NCBI RefSeq assembly: GCF_963668665.1
Contig: NZ_OY764902.1
Coordinates: 2,370,001 to 2,434,000 of the forward strand
DNA length: 64,000 nucleotides
Direction: 5' to 3'
DNA from: an uncultured Anaeromusa sp.
Lineage (GTDB): Bacteria > Bacillota > Negativicutes > Anaeromusales > Anaeromusaceae
Made by a program: the position numbers and the translations under genes. Below are positions 25,750 to 32,706 of the stretch, one piece after another. The notes below the pieces were generated by a model that saw only the letters and a list, made by a program, of their open reading frames with translations, ran no database searches and was not told the origin of the DNA. How positions within the stretch are numbered: the first letter of the stretch is position 1; every line of letters starts with the position of its first letter.

Positions 25750-26517
25750 ATGCTTTTTGACTCGCATGCTCATTTGGACGATGAAGCTTTTGACGTTGAT
25801 CGAGACGAAGTAATAGCCAGGGCGCTGTCGAATGGTCTGGCAGGCATGGTAAATCCTGGATCCTGCATGAAAAGCTCCGCCGCCGCTTTGGCGCTGGCGG
25901 AGCAGCATGCGGCGATTTACGCTGCCGTCGGCATTCATCCGCATGACGCTGATTCGGCGGATGAGGCGGCTTACGAACAATTGCTTCAATGGTCGCGGCA
26001 TCCTAAAGTAGTTGCGATTGGCGAGATTGGGTTGGATTATCATTATGATTTTTCGCCTCGTTCGGTGCAGCAGGATGTATTTGTCAAACAGCTGGCATTG
26101 GCCAAGGAATGTGATTTGCCGGTGATTCTTCATGACCGGGAGGCGCATGGCGATATTTTGCGTTTAGTCAAAGAAAAAGGCCGCGGCGTGCGCGGCGTGT
26201 TTCACTGCTTTTCCGGCAGCTTGGAGATGGCAAGGGAAGTGCTGAAACTGGGATTTTATCTTTCTGTGGGCGGGACGCTGACTTTTAAAAATGCCGCTAA
26301 ATTGCCGGAAATTGTTAAAGAAGTTCCTTTTGAGCGATTATTGCTCGAAACGGACAGTCCGTATTTGACGCCGACACCTTATCGCGGACGGCGCAATGAA
26401 CCGCTGCATGTGCGGCTGGTAGCGGAGAAAGTGGCGGAACTGCGGGGGCTGAGCGTGGAAGAAGTGGCCAGGCAGACGACGGCTAATACCTGTCAGTGTT
26501 TTGGTATTGCTCAATAA
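25750..26517 (+). CDS. tatD: TatD family metal-dependent DNase
   Basis: A 255-residue TIM-barrel hydrolase. The metal ligands are visible in FDSHAHLDD, IGEIGLDYHYD, VILHDREAH, GVFHCFSGS and LLLETDSPYLTP. TatD enzymes are 3'-5' exonucleases on DNA and RNA. It starts three bases after metG, as yabD does in B. subtilis, and ends the block with a terminator. Confidence 0.92.
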   Translation: MLFDSHAHLDDEAFDVDRDEVIARALSNGLAGMVNPGSCMKSSAAALALAEQHAAIYAAVGIHPHDADSADEAAYEQLLQWSRHPKVVAIGEIGLDYHYDFSPRSVQQDVFVKQLALAKECDLPVILHDREAHGDILRLVKEKGRGVRGVFHCFSGSLEMAREVLKLGFYLSVGGTLTFKNAAKLPEIVKEVPFERLLLETDSPYLTPTPYRGRRNEPLHVRLVAEKVAELRGLSVEEVARQTTANTCQCFGIAQ

Positions 26518-26534
26518 CCGTTGTAGGATTGTAA

Positions 26535-26570
26535 AAGAGGACGCGCCTTGAGGCTGCGTCCTCTTTTTGT
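26535..26570 (+). terminator. Terminator after metG-tatD
   Basis: Ten-bp stem AAGAGGACGC/GCGTCCTCTT (26535-26544 with 26556-26565), then TTTTTG. Confidence 0.85.
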
Positions 26571-26661
26571 CAGTATAATGCAACTTTTTTTAACGCTCTT
26601 GACGATGCCCTTCTAGGTAAGAGACAATGTGAGTGGAAGATAATTCGCAGGAGGAATTCTT

Positions 26662-27267
26662 ATGACGATGCTAGAACAGGTTCTGGCGGCTAATGAACAG
26701 TTTATACATAGCCTGCCGCAGGCGTATTGCGAGTGTCATACCAACGAAGACGGCTGTCCTTGTGGTGCAGGAGAGGTCAGTAAATATCCGAACCGGCAAT
26801 TAGCGATTTTTACTTGCATGGATACGCGGCTAGTGGATTTTTTAGAACCGGCCTTAGGCATCGAACGCGGTCAGGCCAAAGTGATTAAAACTGCCGGCAA
26901 TACGGTGACTGGACCCTTTGGGGCCGTTGTGCGCAGTTTGCTTATTGCCATTTATGAACTGGGTGTACAGGAAATCATGGTGATTGGCCATGAGGACTGT
27001 GGTATGGTGCATAGCACGTCACAGGATCTGAAGGCAAAGATGATTGCCAGAGGCGTTCATCCCAGCGCAATTAAGATGATCGAAGGCGACTTGGAGCATT
27101 GGGTGGATCAATTTCATCATCCGGTGGAGAATGTAAAGCAGACGGTTGCTGCGATCCGCAGTAATCCATTGGTGCCTGTCGATGTGCCGATTCACGGCCT
27201 GCTTTTTGATCCGAAGACCGGCAAAGTGGCGGTTCTAGTAGACGGTTACGAGGAAATAAGCAAATAA
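26662..27267 (+). CDS. Beta-type carbonic anhydrase
   Basis: A 201-residue beta-carbonic anhydrase fold protein that would interconvert CO2 and bicarbonate. The zinc ligands are the Cys of FTCMDTRL, which also supplies the Asp-Arg pair, and the His and Cys of GHEDCGM. Next to the first site lies an unusual N-terminal insert, CECHTNEDGCPCG, with four cysteines close together that could form a second metal or disulfide site. AGGAGG precedes the ATG. It stands alone between two terminators. Confidence 0.85.
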   Translation: MTMLEQVLAANEQFIHSLPQAYCECHTNEDGCPCGAGEVSKYPNRQLAIFTCMDTRLVDFLEPALGIERGQAKVIKTAGNTVTGPFGAVVRSLLIAIYELGVQEIMVIGHEDCGMVHSTSQDLKAKMIARGVHPSAIKMIEGDLEHWVDQFHHPVENVKQTVAAIRSNPLVPVDVPIHGLLFDPKTGKVAVLVDGYEEISK

Positions 27268-27276
27268 GCAAGAAAA

Positions 27277-27298
27277 AAGCGCCTCTGGCGAGGCGCTT
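27277..27298 (-). terminator. Terminator of the SpeD-like gene
   Basis: Nine-bp stem AAGCGCCTC/GAGGCGCTT (27277-27285 with 27290-27298). The T run is on the minus strand (A-rich 27271-27278). Confidence 0.8.
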
Positions 27299-27311
27299 GG
27301 CAGCTTAGGAG

Positions 27312-27767
27312 TTACTTTCTCGAGCGGCTGAGAAATTTGATGAACTTTGTACTGGTATCTTTGACCCGGCGCAGCGGATTGCCTAACGTGCGCGTTTTCG
27401 GTTTCATGTCGCTGATCGAGCCGAAATCGCCGCGGCGGATATTGGTGGTTTTGAGTTTGGTCGGTTTAAACTGTCGGCGCAATGTTTGCAGCGCTTTGGT
27501 TGGCAAGGCTGCTTCACTGAAGGTGAAAATGTCGACAGCCGCGTAGCCTAAATGCGGATAGGTATGTACGCTGATGTGGCTTTCCGTCAAAAGCGCAATG
27601 GCTGCGACTCCCTGAGGCGTCAGAGGATGATCGGTGTATTGCAGAAGTGTTAATTGGCCTTCGGCAATAGCGGCTAAAACGGCTTGCTTGATATAGTCCC
27701 GATCATCAAGCAACTCAAATTTGCAGCCGTACATATCGGCTGTGATGTGCTTACCGATGACAGTCAT
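27312..27767 (-). CDS. SpeD-like pyruvoyl-dependent decarboxylase (AdoMet decarboxylase family), catalytic Cys replaced
   Basis: A 151-residue proenzyme of the short bacterial AdoMet decarboxylase class. The self-cleavage site is TESHIS, giving Glu62 and Ser63 (the pyruvoyl precursor); His68 in SVHTYP is kept. The next block reads YAAVDIFTFSE, where family members have YAAVDxFTCG, so the catalytic Cys83 is Phe. The C-terminus is about 25 residues longer than the typical protein and basic (LGNPLRRVKDTSTKFIKFLSRSRK). Normal SpeD makes decarboxylated AdoMet for spermidine; with the change at 83, another amino acid substrate is possible. It has its own terminator. Confidence 0.85.
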   Translation of the reverse strand: MTVIGKHITADMYGCKFELLDDRDYIKQAVLAAIAEGQLTLLQYTDHPLTPQGVAAIALLTESHISVHTYPHLGYAAVDIFTFSEAALPTKALQTLRRQFKPTKLKTTNIRRGDFGSISDMKPKTRTLGNPLRRVKDTSTKFIKFLSRSRK

Positions 27768-28048
27768 TCGACTTCACTCACTTTCCCTTTGCAACGTTTA
27801 GCTTTGCCACTGAAAAAACAAGACCTGCTGAAAAGATGTCCGAGAAAATAGCGTTAGTATGCACCTATGCATGATTTTTCATTATAGAGACGATATATGC
27901 GCTTGTAAAGCTTTTTTCAAAGGGTAAATAATTTTTTAACATGTTTGTTGATTTGCTGCTTAGTATGCAGGAATTTTGCAATCAATCGTGAAATTGAAGT
28001 AAGAAAATATTAAAATAATGGTTCCATGAGCCAAAGGAGAGTCTGAAG

Positions 28049-28987
28049 ATGACAACAAGATTGACGCAACTATTAGGTATCCAATACCCGATTTTACAAG
28101 GCGGTATGGCTTGGGTTTCGGAAGCTCGTTTGGCGGCTGCCGTTTCGGAAGCTGGCGGAGCGGGAATTATTGCTTCTGGAGGTCGTTCAGCCGAGTGGTT
28201 GGAGGAGCAGATTAGCGAAGCTAGGCGGTTGACTAATAAGCCCTTCGGCGTAAATGTGCAGCTTATGGCTGCCAATAAAGACGAGTTAGTAGAGGTTGTC
28301 TGCCGGGAAAAAGTTGCTTTTGTGACTCTTGGCGCCGGCAATCCGGTACCTTTCTTTGAGCGCCTGAAAGAAGCTGGCGTTAAGAAGATTCCTGTAGTGC
28401 CGAATGTGAAATTGGCTAAACGCGTGGAAGCGGCTGGCGCTGATGCTATTGTTGTAGAAGGTATGGAAGCTGGCGGTCATATCGGCGTGCTGACGACGAT
28501 GGCTTTAATGACGCAGGTTATTCCTGAGGTTTCTTTGCCGGTAATCGTAGCCGGCGGCTTTGCCGACGGGCGGGGCTTGGCGGCGGCTTTAGTGATGGGC
28601 GCTGCGGGCGTACAGATTGGCACTCGCTTTATGTTGGCGGAAGAATGCGCGGTGCATCCGAATTTCAAACAGCGCTTGATCGAAGCGGCTGATACGGATT
28701 CGGTAGTAACGGGACAAACGATTGGCCATGCGGTGCGAGGCGTTCGTAATCAGTTTACAGATATGTTTATTTCGATGGAATATAAACATCATCCGAAAGA
28801 AGAACTGGAAAAACTGGCCACAGGCACTAACCGTAAAGCGGCGGTAGACGGCGATGTGGAACAGGGCATGGTCCAAGCTGGCCAGAGCCTGTTGCCCTTG
28901 AAGCGGGTTCAGCCTGCCGCGGAAATTGTCAATGAAATTATGGAAGACGCTAAAGCAGCCTTGCAGCAGGCTCCGTCGCTGCTGTAA
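28049..28987 (+). CDS. fabK: FabK-like enoyl-ACP reductase II / nitronate monooxygenase family flavoprotein
   Basis: A 312-residue FMN-binding TIM-barrel protein. PILQGGMAWVS, the GAGIIASGG turn, GADAIVVEGMEAGGHIG, PVIVAGGFADGRGLAAALVMGAAGVQIGTRF and the Lys/His-rich C-terminus match FabK, which reduces enoyl-ACP in fatty acid synthesis; the EAGGH motif and FMN phosphate loops are shared with nitronate monooxygenases. No fab genes are adjacent, so the exact substrate is open. AAAGGAGAG precedes the ATG. The AT-rich 280 bases upstream (27768-28048) hold no other gene. Confidence 0.82.
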   Translation: MTTRLTQLLGIQYPILQGGMAWVSEARLAAAVSEAGGAGIIASGGRSAEWLEEQISEARRLTNKPFGVNVQLMAANKDELVEVVCREKVAFVTLGAGNPVPFFERLKEAGVKKIPVVPNVKLAKRVEAAGADAIVVEGMEAGGHIGVLTTMALMTQVIPEVSLPVIVAGGFADGRGLAAALVMGAAGVQIGTRFMLAEECAVHPNFKQRLIEAADTDSVVTGQTIGHAVRGVRNQFTDMFISMEYKHHPKEELEKLATGTNRKAAVDGDVEQGMVQAGQSLLPLKRVQPAAEIVNEIMEDAKAALQQAPSLL

Positions 28988-29023
28988 GTTATTTAGCTGC
29001 TGTGCTGCAAGGAGGAAAAGGGA

Positions 29024-30220
29024 ATGTTAAATCAAATCGAAATTGCTCGTGGCGTATATTATGTGGGTGCTGTAGACTGGAATTTGCGTGATTTTCATGG
29101 CTATAACACGCCGCGGGGCGTAACATACAACTCCTACTTGATTGTGGATGAAAAGATTTGCCTGATTGACAATGTCAAAGCTCCCTATAGTGAAGAATTG
29201 CTGGAACGTGTCAGTCAAATCGTTGATCCTGTTAAGATTGATTATGTGATTACCAATCATGTGGAACCAGACCATTCCGGTTCACTCCCTAAGCTGATGG
29301 AGCGGGCGCCTCAGGCAAAAGTGGTGCTTACCAATCAAGGGCGGGACGAAGTCATTAAATACTATGGCAAGGAATACGACTTTATGACGGTCAAGCAAGG
29401 CGATGTGCTGGATATTGGCCGCAATAAGCTGCATTTCGTGCCGCTGCCGATGCTGCATTGGCCAGATTCCATGGCTACCTTCATGGAAGGGGAGAATATC
29501 CTTTTTTCCAATGATGCCTTTGGGCAGCATTTTTGCACAAGCAAACGCTTTGATGACGAAAACGAATTGCCTGTGGCTTTGTATGAGGCGGCCAAATACT
29601 ACGCTAATATTCTGATGCCTTTCGGCAAATTGGTCGTGCGGGCGCTGGACAAAGTGAGCAGCTTGCCTTTGAGCATGATTGCTCCTAGTCATGGCTTGAT
29701 TTGGCGCAGTCACATCAAGGATATTTTGGCGGCATATAAGCGCTGGGGCAGCGGTGAAAACCGCGAACGCGTAGTAATTGTCTATGATACGATGTGGGGC
29801 AGTACGGAGCAAATGGCCCGGCGCGTTTTGGACGGCGTGGCTTCGACTGGCGTGGAAGTGCGGCTGATGCGCATTTCTACTACGGAATTAAGCGATGTTG
29901 CGTTGGCTGTCTTAGAGGCTGGGGGCATTCTTTTGGGTTCTTCTGCGCATAACAGCGGACCTTTGGCGACGATGGCAGCTGCTTCGTCCTATCTGCAAGG
30001 CTTGAAGCCTCAAAACAAGCTGGGCGGTGCATTCGGCGCTTTTGGCTGGAATGGCGGCGCCCAGGAACGACTGGAAGCAGGTTTGGCTGCCAGCGGCATT
30101 ACAGCGGCTTTACCTAGCCTTTTCTTGAAATGGACTGCTGATAAGGCGGAGCTGCAGCAGTGCTTTGAGTTTGGACAACAATTCGGTGAAAAAGTGAAAG
30201 AAGCTAACCGCAAAGACTGA
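29024..30220 (+). CDS. Flavodiiron protein (FprA / rubredoxin:oxygen oxidoreductase type)
   Basis: A 398-residue two-domain flavodiiron protein that reduces oxygen to water or NO to N2O in anaerobes. The metallo-beta-lactamase-like domain (about 1-250) carries the diiron ligands in NHVEPDHSG, LPMLHWPDS, FSNDAFGQHF and IAPSHGLIWR. The flavodoxin domain begins at RVVIVYDTMWGSTEQMAR and has GSSAHNSGPL and GAFGWNGGAQ. There is no fused rubredoxin, so it belongs to the simple class. AAGGAGG precedes the ATG and a terminator follows, so it is monocistronic. Confidence 0.92.
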   Translation: MLNQIEIARGVYYVGAVDWNLRDFHGYNTPRGVTYNSYLIVDEKICLIDNVKAPYSEELLERVSQIVDPVKIDYVITNHVEPDHSGSLPKLMERAPQAKVVLTNQGRDEVIKYYGKEYDFMTVKQGDVLDIGRNKLHFVPLPMLHWPDSMATFMEGENILFSNDAFGQHFCTSKRFDDENELPVALYEAAKYYANILMPFGKLVVRALDKVSSLPLSMIAPSHGLIWRSHIKDILAAYKRWGSGENRERVVIVYDTMWGSTEQMARRVLDGVASTGVEVRLMRISTTELSDVALAVLEAGGILLGSSAHNSGPLATMAAASSYLQGLKPQNKLGGAFGAFGWNGGAQERLEAGLAASGITAALPSLFLKWTADKAELQQCFEFGQQFGEKVKEANRKD

Positions 30221-30225
30221 GTGTA

Positions 30226-30250
30226 AAAGAGGGCGCAAGCCCTCTTTTTT
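30226..30250 (+). terminator. Terminator after the flavodiiron gene
   Basis: AAAGAGGGC/GCCCTCTTT stem with a GCAA loop (30226-30234 with 30239-30247) and a following T run. Confidence 0.85.
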
Positions 30251-30309
30251 ATTTGCTCAGTTTTGCGTTGCGTAGTTTGAATTGGAACGACAAATAGATG
30301 TTCGTGCTT

Positions 30310-30384
30310 TTCGCGCTTTTTGCGGTTGGAAAAATGGAGCGATATTGATACCGAACCGCGAAATACACGAAAGACGCGAAAGGG
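30310..30384. repeat. Intergenic palindromic and 9-base tandem repeat element
   Basis: This gene-free stretch holds three tandem 9-mers, CGCGAAATA, CACGAAAGA and CGCGAAAGG, at 30357-30383. Facing inverted segments (TTTTCGCG near 30309-30316 and GCGGTT near 30332-30337) can pair with them (CGCGAAA and AACCGC). It looks like a dispersed intergenic repeat. The whole gap 30251-30615 otherwise contains only the ctsR promoter region; 30385-30510 shows nothing I can name. Confidence 0.45.
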
Positions 30385-30516
30385 TTTTATAAAAAACGAA
30401 GTTGCAGCTGATAATGGCAGCCCTCCTTCGTGCCCTCCCTCTACTCCGATTACTCCTGTTCAATCTTCGTAAACTCTCTGCGTTCGTTCTCCAAGGCAGC
30501 GCAGCTCAAAAATTAC

Positions 30517-30554
30517 TTGCACAAAGTCAAAAAGTCAAATACAATAAAGTCAAA
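30517..30554 (+). promoter_or_regulatory. ctsR operon promoter with GTCAAA repeats (CtsR operator candidate)
   Basis: The promoter is TTGCAC (30517-30522), 17-base spacer, TACAAT (30540-30545). Three direct GTCAAA copies lie at 30526, 30534 and 30549, in the spacer and over the start site. The CtsR operator consensus is RGTCAAA-NAN-RGTCAAA; the half-site is exact but the spacings here (periods 8 and 15) differ from the usual 10. Confidence 0.65.
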
Positions 30555-30615
30555 AGATGAAACGGCACTTTTGTGAAAAGAAGCGCACGTTTTAGGGAAA
30601 AGGAGGCGCTGCAGC

Positions 30616-31071
30616 ATGGGGAATTTGGCAGATGCTATTGAACGTTTTATTTTGCGGAAACTGGCTGCGGGCAGCGGCGGCATCATTGTTGTGCGGCGCA
30701 GTGAAATAGCGGAAGAAATTGCTTGCGCTCCTTCGCAGGTTACGTATGTGCTGGGCACTCGCTTTACCATGGAACGAGGCTTTATTGTAGAATCTCGCCG
30801 TGGTTCCGGGGGGTTTGTGCGTATTGCCAAATTAGCGCTGCCGGTGCTGGCGGAGTTGCCGGCGCCGCCGGAAGAGGCTTGGTCCCAAGAGGAAGTGCAG
30901 TGGCGTATTCGTCAATGGGAGCAGCATCAGCTGTTGAGTGAGCGGGAAGCGGCTATTGTACGCTATTTTATGATGCAATTTGCCGATCGATTAGAGGATG
31001 AAGAGCGAGGCCGTTTGTTGCGGAATGTGCTGCAACGCTTGGCGGATTTGCCTCGTGAGGAGGGAATGTGA
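30616..31071 (+). CDS. ctsR: Heat-shock repressor CtsR
   Basis: A 151-residue winged helix-turn-helix repressor of clp genes. The N-terminal domain has VVRRSEIAEEIACAPSQVTYVL (recognition helix) and the wing RRGSGGFVRI, equivalent to the glycine-rich wing that acts as thermosensor and carries an McsB-target arginine. The C-terminal helical domain is involved in dimerisation and McsB contact. AAAAGGAGG precedes the ATG. It is first in ctsR-mcsA-mcsB-clpC and overlaps mcsA by one base. Confidence 0.93.
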   Translation: MGNLADAIERFILRKLAAGSGGIIVVRRSEIAEEIACAPSQVTYVLGTRFTMERGFIVESRRGSGGFVRIAKLALPVLAELPAPPEEAWSQEEVQWRIRQWEQHQLLSEREAAIVRYFMMQFADRLEDEERGRLLRNVLQRLADLPREEGM

Positions 31072-31580
31072 TGTTGTGCGAGAATTGCGGCAAACGTCCG
31101 GCAACAATTCGCATTGTGCAGATGAGGGGGTCGGAAAAAGAAGAACATCATTTTTGTGAAATTTGCGCCCAGGGACAGCCGGCTCTTTCGGTTTTGGCTT
31201 TAAACGACCCGGCGGGGGCGGAGGATTTTCTCAAGCTGCTCTTGGCGGCGTCACAACCGGAGGAAGTGCAGGAAGAAACATTGCGCTGTCTTGACTGCGG
31301 TTTGACGTATGAAGAATTTAGCCACAAGGGGACCTTTGGCTGCAGCGGCTGCTTTGAAGCTTTTGAAGAAAAGCTGGGGCCAATGGTGCGACGCATTCAC
31401 GGCACGGCGCAGCATAACGGCAAAGTGCCTCGGCATACAGGAGCTGCCGTGCAAATGCGGCGGCGTATTCAGGGACTGAGGCAGCAACTGGAACAGCATG
31501 TGCGACAGGAAGAATATGAAGAAGCGGCTCGCTTACGGGATGAAATACGCAGTCTTGAGATGCAGAGCCAGCGTGGATAA
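31071..31580 (+). CDS. mcsA: McsA, zinc-finger and UVR-domain activator of McsB
   Basis: A 169-residue protein with four CxxC motifs: CENCGKRP, CEICA, CLDCGLTYEEF and CSGCFEAF. A C-terminal UVR domain (RRRIQGLRQQLEQHVRQEEYEEAARLRDEIRSLE) follows. McsA activates the arginine kinase McsB and helps deliver clients to ClpC. ATG 31071 overlaps the ctsR stop (GTGATG) and has GAGGAGGG upstream; a GTG three bases earlier is an alternative. Confidence 0.93.
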   Translation: MLCENCGKRPATIRIVQMRGSEKEEHHFCEICAQGQPALSVLALNDPAGAEDFLKLLLAASQPEEVQEETLRCLDCGLTYEEFSHKGTFGCSGCFEAFEEKLGPMVRRIHGTAQHNGKVPRHTGAAVQMRRRIQGLRQQLEQHVRQEEYEEAARLRDEIRSLEMQSQRG

Positions 31581-31593
31581 GGTGGTGCAAGGC

Positions 31594-32673
31594 ATGAATT
31601 GGCAGGAATTGTTGCGCAGTCCTCGCAGCGCCTGGGGGACCCTTGCAGGGCCGGAGGGCGATATCGCTTTATCCAGCCGGGTGCGGCTGGCGAGGAATTT
31701 TCAGCGCTTTGCGTTTCCTACTCGCGCCGATGAGGCGATACTGCAGCAGGTGTTAAACGTGGTAAAAGAAGCGCTGCCGCAGCTGAATCAGGCGGACGAG
31801 GCAGCGTATGTGTTTGTGCCGCTGGAGAATTTGTCGAAACTGGAGCGGAAAATTTTAGTGGAAAAGCATCTGGCAAGTCCGGATTTTGCCCAGTGTCCTG
31901 TAGGGCGAGCCTTGGTGGTAGGACGAGAAGGCGCCGTAAGTATTATGGTGAATGAAGAGGATCATTTGCGCATTCAAGCGGTGGCGCCGGGGTTGGATTT
32001 GGAACAGTGCCTAGCTCAGGCTAACGAGGTAGATGATCTGCTGGAAAGTCGTGAAGAGGTAGCGTTTCGTGAAGATCTGGGCTATCTGTCTTCCTGCCCG
32101 ACCAATTTAGGCACTGGCTTGCGTGCTTCGGTTATGCTGCATCTGCCGGCATTGGTTATGACGAAGCAGGCTAGCCGGGTGATTTCGGCGGCTACGCAGT
32201 TGGGACTGGCGGTGCGCGGCCTTTACGGCGAAGGAACGGAAGCGGCTGGGAATTTGTTTCAAGTTTCCAATCAACTGACGCTGGGACCGAAAGAAGAAGA
32301 GATTATCGCTAATTTGAACGGCGTGGTGCAGCATATGGTGCACCATGAGCGTCAGGCTCGTCTGCGGCTCTTAGAGCAGGCGGAAGATTCTTTGGCTGAT
32401 CGCGTTTGGAGGGCCTATGGCGTTATGTGTCATGCGCGCAGTATGAAGGGCGAAGAAGCGTTGCGGTTGCTCAGTGATGTATCGCTAGGCGTAGATATGG
32501 GCATCGTAACCGGTGTGGAAAAAGCGGTGCTGCACAGTTTGCTTGTTAAGACTCGTCCGGGATTCCTTCACTCTTTGGCAGGAAAGGAAACGATGACGGC
32601 TCAGGAACGAGCGGTGCTGCGGGCGGAAGTTATCCGTCATACGCTGGCGCAGGAGCCGGAGAGCGGGCAGTAG
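31594..32673 (+). CDS. mcsB: Protein-arginine kinase McsB
   Basis: A 359-residue phosphagen-kinase-like enzyme that phosphorylates arginines of damaged proteins and of CtsR, marking them for ClpCP. Conserved ATP-binding arginines lie in LSSRVRLARNF; the reactive cysteine segment is SSCPTNLGTGLRASVMLHLP. VNEEDHLRIQ is also family-typical. The ATG at 31594 follows AAGGTGG. Third gene of the operon. Confidence 0.94.
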   Translation: MNWQELLRSPRSAWGTLAGPEGDIALSSRVRLARNFQRFAFPTRADEAILQQVLNVVKEALPQLNQADEAAYVFVPLENLSKLERKILVEKHLASPDFAQCPVGRALVVGREGAVSIMVNEEDHLRIQAVAPGLDLEQCLAQANEVDDLLESREEVAFREDLGYLSSCPTNLGTGLRASVMLHLPALVMTKQASRVISAATQLGLAVRGLYGEGTEAAGNLFQVSNQLTLGPKEEEIIANLNGVVQHMVHHERQARLRLLEQAEDSLADRVWRAYGVMCHARSMKGEEALRLLSDVSLGVDMGIVTGVEKAVLHSLLVKTRPGFLHSLAGKETMTAQERAVLRAEVIRHTLAQEPESGQ

Positions 32674-32706
32674 AAAAAGGAGTTTATTTTTAAGGAGGTA
32701 TTTACA

